Below, in pieces: positions 38,690-50,749 of a stretch of 64,000 nt of DNA. This DNA comes from Plumapathes pennacea. Its lineage: Eukaryota; Cnidaria; Anthozoa; Antipatharia; Myriopathidae. The stretch spans positions 29,722,855 to 29,786,854 of the forward strand of contig OZ038462.1 in NCBI GenBank assembly GCA_964036295.1. The letters are read 5' to 3'. How positions within the stretch are numbered: position 1 is the stretch's first letter; every line of letters begins with the position of its first letter. The notes under the pieces were generated by a model, which worked only from the letters and a program-made list of their open reading frames with translations, ran no database searches and was not told the DNA's origin. A program made the position numbers and the translations under genes.

Positions 38690-39235
38690 TAATGAGAATG
38701 CACATGAAACAGAAAAAGTAGTCCCAAAGTAAAACAAAAAGAAGATAAAGCTAAGAAAATATACAGAGAAGCAAACCCAGATTATGTGAAAGAAAAAGAG
38801 AGACAGGCCAAAAAAAGAAAAAGGGAAAAGGACCCAGATTTTGTTAAAGAAAAAGAGACAGCCAAAAAAATACAAAGGCAAAGAAATCCACAATTAGTGA
38901 GACTAAAAGAAAAACAGACGAAGCAAAAACAAAGAGTAAACAAATTAAAAACCATTGAGGGTCTTATTAAGCAACTTCATGAAAATATTAAATGTGGACC
39001 TGAGTTATGTGTACTTGCTGTGATCAACTTTGGTACAAAGCTGGTGTGATTAGATGTCATGAACATTCATTCAACTCAGATCTTAATGCATCAGTCAAAC
39101 TTTGTATCACTGGGGAAGAAAGTGTGAACAATTCTGAATGGATTTGTAGAACTTGTCATCAAAACATCAAAGCTGGTAAGATGCCAAGTTGTGCAAAGGC
39201 CAATAAAATGACATTCCCACATAAGCCACATAAAG
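38690..39235 (+). pseudogene. Helitron replicase-helicase N-terminal relic (DUF6570-type)
   Basis: A lysine/arginine-rich stretch with repeated NPDYVKEKERQ-like units is followed, in another frame, by TCCDQLWYKAGV and a cysteine-rich EWICRTCHQNIKAGKMP segment, typical of the region before the Helitron replicase. Frames are broken and the Rep and helicase domains are absent. The BEL element inserted just upstream. Confidence 0.55.
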
Positions 39236-39239
39236 CCTT

Positions 39240-40027
39240 AATTTTTATGTTTCGTATTTGGCCGCTGCTTACACAGATAAACATATTTGCGAACCTTAAT
39301 CTTGCTCTTATTTACAAGCTTTACGTGCCTCGTTAGACAGTGATTGGCACGGGTTTCATGCTTTTTACAACATTCGGCAAGAGCAGACGACTTGGGAACA
39401 AATTTACTTATGTAGCGACGTACCTTACGCCGCACGTGTTTGCTCTTTCGCAAAAGCCTTCGAACTTTGCGTAATGGAATACGCGACGGTTCTCTCGCTC
39501 GCTTCCGATTAGTTTTACCCTTCCACGTAAAATGTTAACGCGACCGTCCGTCAAGCATTTCACGTTCAGATGTTTCTACCGCAACACAATCCTTGCCATT
39601 CGATCTGGCGACGTGATAGCTTGTGTCAATCACAGCTGTAGAAGCACCCTCGTTTAACGCCTGGTCTTTGTTTACAAAACAGCACAATGTCTGCGTTTCA
39701 TGATCACAGTATTTCATTAATTTCAGTGTCGCTCAATCGCGGTATATTTTCGTAATCACAGCACAATCCCTACATTCGTAGAAACACCCAGGCCTAATGG
39801 CCAAACAAACTTCGAATGCTTGACAACCATGACAAACAAGAAATTCCACATGAAGCTTCGACGTCTTCTGTTTGAACGAACTGCGTAACACGACCATGCC
39901 CAAATTTGGAAACTGACAAGTTCCTTCTTTGGAAATTCCTTATTTGGAAGTCCATTGTTGACACAGAAGCCTGGAAGGACACCGTGACAACTTCAAAGCT
40001 CGCCTTCACTTTGTGAGGCGAGCTTAA
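39240..40027. other. Repeat-like intergenic sequence
   Basis: No supported gene. A short hairpin (AAGCTCGCC / GGCGAGCTT) lies near 39,996-40,025. Confidence 0.35.
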
Positions 40028-41146
40028 AAATGGAAAGTAGGGGACAAGAGCGGAACTCCCAAGAGAGACTTCCAATTTCTCACCATAAAAATATCACCTG
40101 ACACAGTATAGAGAACTTGGCTTTTGACACCTTGCTCTTTTGACACCTTGATTAAACTAAAAATTATTATTGCAACACTCATACACTTGCTTCTTAAAGG
40201 TTGAGCGACCCTGCATCTTGAGAATGCGTGACATATCTTTTTATGCACAATCGATTATGACAGTTTGACCTTGACTCTTATTTCTAATCAGAGGCCACGA
40301 TTAATCCAGCCTTCGCTTCACTACTTATGTGTTTTCTTTTATTAACTCAATACGTTTCTTCTATCAGGCTTTCGAGTATTCGTGCTCTGTAATAAATATA
40401 AAATTGAAAGCGAGGAATGTCACACGAGAGATGTTTACAATTATTGCGGTTTTGTTCACAGTGTGTTCAGTCCATTTGTGACTGCAAACTCAATCCTCAG
40501 AATTACTTCGGTGTATTTTTCATTTCTGGTATTCAATGACCATTGCGAAACAAAGGCTACATGATCGAATGAAAGAAACACTTCAACAGGCAATGTACGA
40601 TACGCAGAAGAATTTTATGAGGCAACAGATGTCATGTACAGCGTAAAGCATAAAGCGTCATTGTTTTACGGCTAAAGCTCACCGTAGCTTTGGTTTCTGT
40701 TTTCGCCCTGTTATCTTCCGAAAAGTATTTCGTGTCGCCACAGAAAGTTTCGTCGGGACTAACTATTTATCGGCGACAGAGATATTAGCAATCCCCCAGC
40801 GGTATCCATCAAATATTTGTTTACGGCTATTCCCAAAGCTTCCGCGGTGAACGCGAGCCAATATCGTTCCCGAAAATCCAGTTTATCCGTGCGCATTCCA
40901 CACAGCCAAATGGTGTTGAGTTTGGATGGGATGCAGTTAACTTTTACACACAAGTAACGAGCAATTCACTGGCCACATCTCAAGTTGTTTAGCGAAGTCA
41001 ATTACGTCATCGCTTAGCACGTGATAATATGAACCAATCACCGTGTGCTGATTTTCGACCGACAAAAAAGAAATAATAATAATAAAAATAAAAATTTGCG
41101 CTTTTAAGCTCGCGTTGGGCCCTAGGCCCCCGCGAGCAATCATGAC
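40028..41146. repeat. Dispersed 1.1-kb repeat, copy 1
   Basis: Matches 48,301-49,212 and, from its middle onward, 49,213-50,016 in the same orientation. No conserved open frame. Ends near CCCCCGCGAGCAA. Confidence 0.85.
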
Positions 41147-41302
41147 AAAATACTAGAAATTAGAAACGCAGCAAGTCTCACTAGAAGGAATAGGTTCGTC
41201 GGGAACAAGCACAGTCAGAAATAGAAGCAACGGTAATTCGGTTTTAAACAAAGACAGATTCCAGAAACTACACCGGCAAAGACAATCATGAAAGGTAATT
41301 AA

Positions 41303-42410
41303 GAGTGACTTTCTGTAAGAATCAAGAACTCGGTGACAGGACCGAAAAATCCGACCCCCTCATATTTTGTCACAAAGAACCTTAAGGTGAACTATTACTA
41401 AAAACGACATTTAAACTTTCAGCCGGATTTTAATTTTTTTATTACAGAGGAAAAACGGGAATTGACTCAAAGACCCTTCTGACCGCTAAAAATTGCCTAT
41501 TTTCAACGGGCTCGCGTGGAAATACTAAAATGTTTAGCTAAATATAATTTCGCCAGCAGCTAAGGCATTCTTTCATCTAACTTTGCAAGGAAAAAAATCA
41601 AGAAAAAAAAATTTCAACTGAATTGAAGACCTTCGATCATGGTATACTTCGCCCATTTTCCCGAAAAGCGAATTTTGGTCATTTTCAGGGGAGTGAAATC
41701 ATGGCTCTTGGTACATAAAGTTCTAACTAGAAATTATATCTCAGAGCAAGTCGGATACAAGCACTTCAATTTTCAAAACTAAAATTTTGGGGCCCGCTAA
41801 ACGCTTCCTAGTTGCACTCTAAAATGTTTAAGGTACTTGCATAAATTAACGCCAGTAACGCAAATACCAATTAGCCGTTGCACAACGACAACAACACAAT
41901 CAAAATAAAAGAATAGAGCACGCTGAACACACAAAATCAATATATATTTCATTTCATTTTACTTGCGATGTTGTTTTATTATGTACTTGCTTTAGGATTT
42001 ACGTTTATGAATTAAAATTTTAATCAAAATGCAGAAAACGCACTTAAAACCGGATCAGGTAACCTGCCATTAAAAATCAACTATATAAGAGGTTTGCCGT
42101 TGTTTCAGGCTGCTGACGGGTCTTAAGATACGCTCAATTCAATTAGTTACTCTCTCACTATTGTGGACAGTCAAAATAATTAGAGGCAGCACAACACGTG
42201 TCACGCAACACTACTGTCGCGCGGTAAATTATTTAACATTATGGTAAACTCTGAATTTTGCGGGCTCTTTTCTGTCGTTTGTTTTTAGTGTTCTGAACGT
42301 GTTTTACCAAAATTTAGCAAATTGTCTGCACACGTGGTACGTTTACTTACACTATGCTTTTACCGCGGTGAATGCACGGCATACGTCACTAATCAGGTAA
42401 TGGATCCGGC
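41303..42410 (+). repeat. Left terminal inverted repeat of the TTAA element
   Basis: Reverse-complement match to 50,750-51,881. The outer 950 bp align well and the inner 150 bp only loosely. Confidence 0.8.
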
Positions 42411-42829
42411 TTTGCAACTCAACTGACAGAGATAAACGCTAGGAGAAACATTTAGCGAAAAACGAAAACTTTGAAGCAATCTTGTGTTGCTGTAAATGTC
42501 TGTTTAACACAAATTTATTACTATTCAGGCGAGCAGCAGATTATTTTTGGCACAAATCTGCATGATCTGTTGTATAAGAAGAGATAAAACTTATTTCCAT
42601 GGTCAAGGTCTGTCGTGCCAATCATGAGCTGGAAGAAATGATGTACGGCTTTAGGTCTTCGCGCGGATCTAATCAGTTACCAGTTGATAATAATCCAGAA
42701 AATTAGTAAGCAGTTTAGGGCGACTACCCGGACAAAAGTTTTAGTAGTAGTTTACAGTTTACTCAGCATATATATACTAAGGTGAAGAGCCCACCGAGGT
42801 AGAACTTAAAGAATTTTAGATACAAATGC

Positions 42830-43737
42830 TTATAGCTTTCGGCTACAAGAGCACTCTTCAACAAGTTTTTGCAAGAGATCGATGTATGGTGCCTTCTTGC
42901 GCACGTTGGGGGCAACGAGGTCGAATTTCTGGCACGAAATCTTGAGCAATGGAAGCTTTAACTTCTGGAGGGACTTGGATTTTACCAGTGCACAAGTATT
43001 GTATTGGTCATGGCAAACTGGGTGATGCAAGCTCAAGGAAGCCAGCACTGCCTCCCTTCCTGCCCTGAACTCGCGTTCCTCCTCCACAGCCAGTGCATCT
43101 TCGTCTACTGTCAGTGGCACTGAATGTTTGCGCACCTTTGCAGCCAGTCTTGAGAAGAACGATGTCACCTGCTACTCGGTCAAAAACTCTGAAGGCAAAA
43201 ACAGCCTTTTCTCATCCGTGTCCTGTGCTCGTCTCATGTCTTTCGCCACAACTTCAGCAGCCGCCTTTTGCCCAGATTCCTGGCCAATGTTGAACTTGAG
43301 CTCCAAGTAATTTTTCTGCTTGACATTAAATCTGTATCCTTTCCTGTTTGGCCTCAGTGCCCAGCCCTCGTACATGGCATCGCGTGTTATTTCAGAATGG
43401 CATTCAGGAGTGAGGGCTGGTACCTCACTGGAACCCTCGTGGAGAATCCTCGCATATGAGCGTTTTGCCCGATCGATTAAGTTGACCCTCTCCGTTTTAA
43501 GGACACACTTGCCATGGGACAGGTGGTTTTCCAAGGATAAATAACGCTGAAAAACACGAACACACCCTTCCTGCGGACAAGCAAAGATCCCTGCCGTTTG
43601 GATTTCACAGCTCTGTTCCATTGACTCTGGCCAAGCACTAGGTGGCTCTTGCGTCCCTTTTTGGCCCTTGCCACGAGGATCCACAGGCTTAAAATCACCT
43701 TCGGAAAATTTCTCGTCGAACCAGTGGTAAGTTTGGC
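42830..43737 (-). pseudogene. TTAA-element gene, last exon (zinc finger, nonsense codon)
   Basis: Acceptor TCCTTCTTAG. Contains TYHWFDEKF, the C2H2-like CPQEGCVRVF, GWALRPNRKGYRFN and, after TAG at 43,172, QVTSFFSRLAAK. Normal stop at 42,830. Confidence 0.6.
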
Positions 43738-43906
43738 CTAAGAAGGACACAATAACATCATGGGTGATTATTTTAGGCAAAACTTGCCTAGTTTGTTTTT
43801 TCTTTATAATCCTTAGTGTGCTTTCATTTGCATTTTTCTTAGAACGCTATACTTCTACTTACAAAGACATTTTAACAGACTTTGTAACAGGGAAAAACTC
43901 AGATAC

Positions 43907-44760
43907 CTCTTGTCCTGTCCAATGATAATAACTTTCCACGTCCCACTTCATAGGCTCTCCATGCCCAGATGCCGTTTTCCTCAAAACAGAAGTTATTTAG
44001 ACGACTGACTCCCTCAAGTTTTGGGCGCTCTTTGACTTTCTCGTCTGACTGTGTGTTGATCTTCACCACGGCGACCCTTACCCCTGAAACGCCTCCACCA
44101 GACAGTATCGCCTTTTCCATCTCTCTGACGTCGGTGACATCGTTGCCTTCATTGATATAGTGTCGGATGTGGGATTTCACGGCTGCTGCCACACGGTCGC
44201 AGGGCCCTTTGCCTCCTTGTGGGTCAGAGAAGTCAATTCGACCAATTGATATTCCACAGTGGTCTGAAAGGGCTGGAATTGCTGTGATGGTAGTGGCAGA
44301 GTGGTAACAGCCAGCATTGTCTTGGCGGAAGTACGCCTTCTTAATCTCGGGATGCTCTGCCTGAAGAGTTTTCATGACATGCTCCATAATGAGGACTACC
44401 GCTGGACTATCCTGGGTGCAACTTTCGATGACATGCACAAAATACTGCGACTCCAGCTGACCAAGCGTCTTCCGGACAACCACAGAAATGTGCCAAGAGA
44501 TTCCTCTCTTACCAAACTAGTCTGCCTGCGATTCTCGGTACTTTTGTGGCAGGTACTTCATAGCCCAATCTTGAGTGATTAAAACTGAACTCTCATTAAG
44601 CAAATACATTAGATCTAGCCGTGCTTGATCCTGTCTAACCGTGCGAAGTTGATGGCATTTCCGTGTCTGGATAGCCTGCACTGCGTGCTGAGCAACATAC
44701 AAGGCTTCGTCACGATCTTCTTCGTTGAGGAAGTTAGCTTCATTAATCTTCTCCAGAATT
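43907..44760 (-). pseudogene. TTAA-element gene, exon 4 (catalytic-like core, nonsense codon)
   Basis: Contains TQDWAMKYLPQKYRE, then TAG (44,517), FGKRGISWHISV, YFRQDNAGCYH and DFSDPQGGKGPCDR. Donor AG|GTATCT at the 3' end; the 5' limit is uncertain. Confidence 0.6.
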
Positions 44761-44932
44761 ACAATTTAGAGAACTCAAGATAGATAGACAAAATAAAGCC
44801 AAAGTGCACTCGTTTTCCCAACCTCATAAACCTTTCTAAATAAAGTTGTTTACTGAATTGTTTTGATATATTTGTTATGGTCCATTATGAATTTGTTGTG
44901 ACAGTTGCTTGATTTAACTTACCTTTAAGTCC

Positions 44933-45945
44933 CCTTTCAAGTACTGCTTTTCCGCCTTCAATGCCTCCTGGACTGAAGCACTGAAGCTGCATCCTTCTTA
45001 TCAACATCAAGCTCCGCCATGCTTTGCGCTAGTCTTCCAAGTTTATCAAAGGCCTTACCTCCCTCGGCTGCAAAATAATCTAAGCCTTGGAGGGACTTCC
45101 GTACAGTGGCACTGCATTCAGAAAGAATCCTCAGCATTGTTGAACTGCTGAAAGGCTTGAATCCTATTTCTTGGCAATACTTGGTGTACTGCTGTACGAT
45201 CCGCTGAGGAATCATGCTTCTAGTAATGTTAGGAACCTCCAGCGTTTCACCAGACGATAGGTGAAGACGCTTCTGACCAAACGGAAGGTCTTGCACAAAA
45301 TGTGGGCTGGTTATAAAGCTTAAGAAGTGATCCAGCTGTGCCTCACTAATTCGTAGCCTTATAGTGTGCTGATCTTGAACGTGCGCTCCTTTTCCAAACT
45401 GAAGTCGATGAAGATTTGCTACAGTGTAGCGATATCGAGTTAGCCCTGGAAGAGCTTCAGATATTGCTGAAAAATCTGTCACACCTGGCATGATTGACAG
45501 AATTTGTTTGCGAGTATCCGAGCCAGATGCATTCGTGTAAGCTTCGGCGAGGGATTCCAGATAGACCCTCTCTGATGGAGGCAGAGACACCTGCAGCCCA
45601 ATCTTCTCATTTATTCTTTGCCGTTCTTGCATAGCTGTCCACAGATGTCCAGCATTTTCCGGCGAAATGACCTTCAGCACAGTCGCTACTGCATCTTCAG
45701 TCTTGGCAATGTACCGGAGTCTACTAAACGCGCTCGCTAGCTTCACACCATGGGAGCCATGCCTTCCCAATTGGCAGAACACCACAGGCATCTAGGAAGG
45801 TTTCCAGCTTGTTAAGTAATTCATCCTGTTCACATCCATCGCTCTCAGAAGATGTTGCCGACAACGGATAAAAACTTTCATCTTTCGTTATAGTTAAGCA
45901 AGAAATGCTATCTGCTAGCTCCTCCGCTTGGCTGGTATTACTCTG
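44933..45945 (-). pseudogene. TTAA-element gene, exon 3 (frameshifted)
   Basis: Largest open part is 44,958-45,791. It begins in one frame (LETFLDACGVLPIGKAW), shifts near 45,725 to the frame of LRYIAKTEDAVATVL, and shifts again near 44,985 before a donor at 44,931. Confidence 0.55.
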
Positions 45946-46290
45946 CTACGTAAAAACGGGAAAAAAGCAGAGAAAGGTGCGGCTGGGCACCAGAAGCCGA
46001 GATAAGGGTGTATTTGGGAGGCAGAAGAATTTTCAATCCACTTTTTAAATGTTACAAGCTAGTATGCACCGACCTGGTCACTGTCCGGAAGAGGTGAATT
46101 GTATTGCAGCTGCTGCAGTATCCGAATGGCTTGGAGACAGCACTTAATCCTCTAATGCTGATCTTATGCCCACACCAGAAAAGCCTTCTCTACAACGCTT
46201 GCAAATTGCTAAACAGAAAAACAAAGAACTGAAATTAGCGTATAAACTAAATGAAACAGGGAAACAGGGATTTTATGGTGAACCTACATC

Positions 46291-46395
46291 ACCCCCCCCC
46301 CCCCCCCCCCCCCCCATTCAATGTTGGGTAGTTGAGCATGGTTCGGCTTATAGCTGCACCACGGGCCAACATTGAATGGAGGGGAGGGGGAGGGA
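46291..46395. repeat. Poly-C tract with flanking hairpin
   Basis: About 24 C residues (46,292-46,315), then CATTCAATGTTGG and its exact inverted copy CCAACATTGAATG (46,366-46,378), then a G-rich run. The C-run and G-run extend the stem imperfectly. Confidence 0.85.
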
Positions 46396-46720
46396 CTTGA
46401 AAACAAGAAATATGAGACCCCCATAGGTTGTATGGACTTACATTGTGCTCCGGATGTGCGTAAGTGGAGCGTCCCAACGACTTTTGACCATGATTGTAGC
46501 TTCATATTGACCGTATTTATGCGTCATTTTTGAAAGGAGCAAACCGAGATTTTTAACATGAATTACATAATACGCAAGCGTGCGAGTTATTGTGAAAAGC
46601 ATCCAAACGAGGCTCTGTACGTACACGTGGCTGCGAAATTTCTATACTGATTTATTCTACAGTCTGCGAATGCCATCCCAATATATTTTCTAGATTTCAT
46701 ACAAAAGCTGTATCACTTAC

Positions 46721-46939
46721 GTGAACCAATAGGAACAAGATGCTGAGTAGCGTGGAAGATATGTGCAGATTGTCTGCTGTCCAGTCCACGATCGAATTTC
46801 GCGGTTACTGTCTTATGATGTGCCAAATCCGCAGGTACCGAGCAACGCAATTTGTTGCATCGCCAACGAATGCCATAAGCATCTCGGTGGAGTGAACAAA
46901 TGGTCAGCCGTAAATGACATTCCATTGTCTTAAACACAC
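46721..46939 (-). pseudogene. TTAA-element gene, exon 2 (Cys/His region)
   Basis: 219 bp, phase 1-1, acceptor TTCAACAG, donor C|GTAAGT. Contains LTICSLHRDAYGIRWRC and HLVPIGS. Confidence 0.55.
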
Positions 46940-47367
46940 CTGTTGAATTATCATAATCTGTTCTAAGATGGGACTACTTTAGACAGGAGCGAGCAACTGC
47001 CGTGGGTAAAGTACAGTTCAAGTCTCAATTAAATTCCGAAAGTGCAGAAACTTTAAAAATTTATGAGAAAAACGTAATTTATGGGAAAAACATTTTTCCA
47101 AGATCTACAAACTGAAAAAGAGAAACACTTGTACTCTTCGCTGAACTTTAAAACAGTGTCGAAAATATGCATAGGCATGTCCCACGACTAATGACATTTT
47201 TCATCCAGCTTTCTCGCTCGTGATGTTGGCGAGTCCGACGTAAATAATGTAATTTCTGATGTGTGTGTGAAGCGACTTCGTAATATACGAGAAATAAAAA
47301 AAGCCGTGTATTTCTGCGCGTCTTGCACGACTAAGTAATTGGACCGTCGCTGGATGTACTTACTTAC

Positions 47368-47578
47368 CAACACGCGCCAAAAGCAGCTTCTTCTCAATTT
47401 CAAGAGAAGCATCCCGAATCCCCAATAACTTCAAGTGAGGCTTGATGTCCTTGGTGCATTCCTTTAGGCTAACACAATCTGCCATAGTCCAATTTTCAGG
47501 ACTAGGCCCACACTGACTTCCAGTTATTGCAGAGAAACTACACGAAGCCATCACAGTTGAATTGAATTTGTTTGTCAA
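47368..47578 (-). pseudogene. TTAA-element gene, exon 1
   Basis: ATG at 47,576 or, in better agreement with the following residues, at 47,551 (MASCSFSA). Ends RVG at donor G|GTAAGT, phase 1. Confidence 0.5.
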
Positions 47579-47584
47579 GTTAAA

Positions 47585-47875
47585 ACATAGGTCCGCAAAG
47601 CGTACGTGAAGCTATTTGCTAGTTGATGATAGTCTATGATAGGTAGTTCGTGTTACAACGGGGCACGAACTATCATCGAATATTATCACCGTTTGATCGG
47701 GGTTTTACACTATGTTCTACTATGCCAGCTACGTACTATGCATGACCAAACACAAATGCACAAACATGACAGTTTATTATATGATTATTTTGAGCTGATC
47801 GACATAAAAGGAGGAAAGTATAGCTTGCCAAAATATTTCAAGTCGTTCTGTAAATTTCTGCGAGGTAAGCCAGAC
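47585..47875 (+). repeat. Internal segment of the TTAA element, inverted copy at 62,660-62,945
   Basis: Shares long blocks such as ATGATAGTCTATGATAG and CATGACAGTTTATTATATGA with the reverse complement of 62,660-62,945. Lies just upstream of exon 1 of the element gene, so it may hold its promoter. Confidence 0.75.
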
Positions 47876-48230
47876 TTCGTTATAGTAGTTTCGTATTAAC
47901 GTAACACACTCCAGCCAAACAAACCTGTTTCTCGTGCTCTTCGAACGGGGGTGAAATAGATTCACAGTAAAATTTCCTGTCGACGTTTCAGCCAATTTTT
48001 CATTAGCGACAAAACCCGCAGACAAACCACAGTCGATCTGGTCATGAAATCATGTGTCAACAAACATATCATGCGAGGTAAACCAGATTTTGACTCGTTA
48101 TAATAGTTTCGTAACGTAACACACTCCAGCCGAACAAACCTGCTTCTCGTGCTATTCGAACGGTGGTGAAAAGGATTCACAGTAAAATTTCCTGTCGATT
48201 TTTCATTAGTGACAGAATCCGCTCGAGACA
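47876..48230. repeat. Tandemly duplicated segment
   Basis: Two diverged copies (47,876-48,060 and 48,078-48,220) sharing GTAACACACTCCAGCC and GATTCACAGTAAAATTTCCT. Confidence 0.75.
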
Positions 48231-48300
48231 ATTTTATAAACAAACTAGACTGGCCTTGCCAGTGAGCTCGCGGCGTGAGTTGGGTCGAGACCAGAATATA

Positions 48301-49212
48301 AAATGGAAAGTAGGGGACAAGAGCGGAACTCCCAAGAGAGACTTCCAATTTCTCACCATAAAAATATCACACAGTATAGAGAACTTGGCTTTTAACACCT
48401 TGCTCTTTTGACACCTTGATTAAACTAAAAATTATTATTACAACACTCATACACTTGCTTCTTAAAGGTTGAGCGACCCTGCATCTTGAGAATGCGTGAC
48501 ATATCTTTTTATGCACAATCGATTTTGACAGTTTGACCTTAACTCATATTTCTAATCAGAGGCCACGATTAATCCAGCCTTCGCTTCACTACTTATGTGT
48601 TTTCTTTTCTTAACTCAATACGTTTCTTCTATCAGGCTTTCGAGTATTCGTGCTCTGTAACAAATATAAAATTGAAAGCGAGGAATGTCACACGACAGAT
48701 GTTTACAATATTATTGCGCTTTTGTTCACAGTGTGTTCAGTCCATTTGTGACTGCAAACTCAATCCTCAGAATTATTTCGGTGTATTTTTCATTTCTGGT
48801 ATTTAATGAACATTGCGAAACAAAGACTACATGATCGAATGAAAGAAACACTTCAACAGGCAATGTACGATACGCAGAAGAATTTTATGAGGCAACAGAT
48901 GTCATGTACAGAGTAAGGCATAAAGCGTCATTGTTTTACGGCTAAAGCTCACCGTAGCTTTGGTTTCTGTTTTCGCCCTGTTATCTTCCCAAAAGTATTT
49001 CGTGTCGCCACAGAAAGTTTCGTTGGGACTAAATACTTATCGGCGACAGAGATATTTGCAATACCCCAGAAGTACCATCAAACATTTGTTTACGGCTATT
49101 CTCAAAGCTTGTGCGGTGAACGCGAGCCAAAATCTTTTCCTAAAATCCAGTTTATCCATGCCTATTCCACAGAGCCAAATGGCGTTGAATTTGAATGGGA
49201 TGCAGTTTACTT
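48301..49212. repeat. Dispersed repeat, copy 2
   Basis: Copy of 40,028-41,146, interrupted near its end by copy 3. Confidence 0.85.
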
Positions 49213-50016
49213 TTTCGCTTCACTACTTATATGTTTTCTTTTATTAACTCAATACGTTTCTTTCTATCAGGCTTTCGAGTATTCGTGCTCTGTAAGAAAT
49301 ATAAAATTGACAGCGAGGAATGTCACACGAGAGATGTTTACAATATTATTGCGCTTTTGTTCACAGTGTGTTCAGTCCATTTGTGACTGCAAACTCAATC
49401 CTCAGAATTATTTCGGTGTATTTTTCATTTCTGGTATTCACTGACCATTGCGAAACAAAGGCTACATGATCGAATGAAAGAAACACTTCAACAGGCAATG
49501 TACGATACGCAGAAGAATTTTATGAGGCAACAGATGTCATGTACAGAGTAAAGCATAAAGCGTCATTGTTTTACGGCTAAAGCTCACCGTAGCTTTGGTT
49601 TCTGCTTTCGCCCTGTTATCTTCCCAAAAGTATTTCGTGTCGCCACAGAAAGTTCGTCGGGACTAAATATTTATCGGCGACAGCGGTACCATCAAATATT
49701 TGTTTACGGCTATTCTCAAAGCTTCCGCGGTGAACGCGAGCCAAAATCGTTCCCGAAAATCCAGTTTATCCGTGCCTATTCCACAGAGCCAAATGGTGTT
49801 GAGTTTGGATGGGATGCAGTTAACTTTTACACACAAGTAACGAGCAATTCAGTGGCCACATCTCGAGTTGTTTAGCGAAGTCAATTACGTCATCGCCCAG
49901 CACGTGATAATATGAACCAATCACCGTGTGCTGATCCTCGACCCACAAAAAGGAAAAAAAATAAAATAAAAATCTCCATTCTTAAGCTCTCGTGGGCCCC
50001 AGGCCCCCGCGAGCAA
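49213..50016. repeat. Dispersed repeat, copy 3 (tandem, partial)
   Basis: Begins inside the repeat (TCGCTTCACTACTTATATGT) and repeats 48,582 onward through the terminal CCCCCGCGAGCAA. Joined directly to copy 2, so copies 2 and 3 are tandem. Confidence 0.85.
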
Positions 50017-50129
50017 CAACTCAGACATACCACAGTCGATCTGCATTTGCAATTATGGCATGAAATCATGTGTCAACAAACATATCAGCGAACGCAAAAA
50101 AACTCGGAATAAGCTTCACACCATAAGCG

Positions 50130-50740
50130 TCACACCATACAGCTGTGTTCCTTCTTTTGTGAGCGGAGCGTATATTCGCAAATGTGTCCAGAAATGTCGC
50201 TCTAAATGTAAATCTGTGTCGCCTGTTTGCCAGATACTACGGATATGTCAGCCGGGGGCTGAAGGGGGAGCAGATTTCCACATGCAATCAAAGAATCGGC
50301 AACGCTCACAGCCGCCATTAAATAATGCCTTGAATTTCCACGTGCGAGAGAGCCAATTATATTTAGAAAACCCCTCCCTGGAGAGGTAATTTAGCTTCTG
50401 ACATTCTGTCGCAAAGTTATAACATTAGCACGGAAACCCTTTACTGGAAATCTCTCTGTGCACTCTTTGTGTTAAGTAGATAATAAAAGACAAACTTTCT
50501 CACAGGACCTGTACCACGGCGGCTTTTATATGGATAACACTTCATGCTCCTCCCCCCTCAGTAGTTTTTGCCACCTAGAGGGGGAGCATTTTAATGACCT
50601 AATGAGATGGGCCGAACGGCTGTTCAACTATCGCCCAAACGCCGACATAGAAGCTATTTGCATGTTGCAAATAGCTTCAAAAATGCGACACGCTAAACCC
50701 TACCGGAAAAGGTGTTGCCACTGCATGCCAATACGATGAG
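50130..50740 (+). repeat. Internal segment of the TTAA element, inverted copy at 61,840-62,465
   Basis: Shares TGTGAGCGGAGCGTATATTC and GATGGGCCGAACGGCTGTT with the reverse complement of 61,840-62,465. No coding support. Confidence 0.75.
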
Positions 50741-50749
50741 TCATCACCT

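Larger units (their letters stand above)
42830..47578 (-). pseudogene. Multi-exon DDE-transposase-like gene of the TTAA element, disrupted
   Basis: A minus-strand gene of at least five exon blocks. Candidate acidic residues of an RNase H-like fold are in TQDWAMKYLPQ, YFRQDNAGCYH and later E positions. Other recognisable segments: a Cys/His region in exon 2 (ICSLHRDAYG, WRCNKLRC); VRKSLQGLDYFAAEGGKAF; IDFSDPQGGKGPCDR; and a C-terminal C2H2 finger CPQEGCVRVF...HLSHGKC. I recall proteins of this type as common and uncharacterised in cnidarian genomes; I cannot name the superfamily. Damage: TAG at 44,517 where the reading context suggests Trp, TAG at 43,172, and frameshifts near 45,725 and 44,985. 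A single intron 43,738-43,906 has good GT/AG ends. Not functional as it stands. Confidence 0.65.

Noticed and set aside
47868-50016. Tandem repeats in 47.9-50.0 kb as duplicated coding exons
   Set aside because: Open frames there are short, not conserved between copies, and match no domain.
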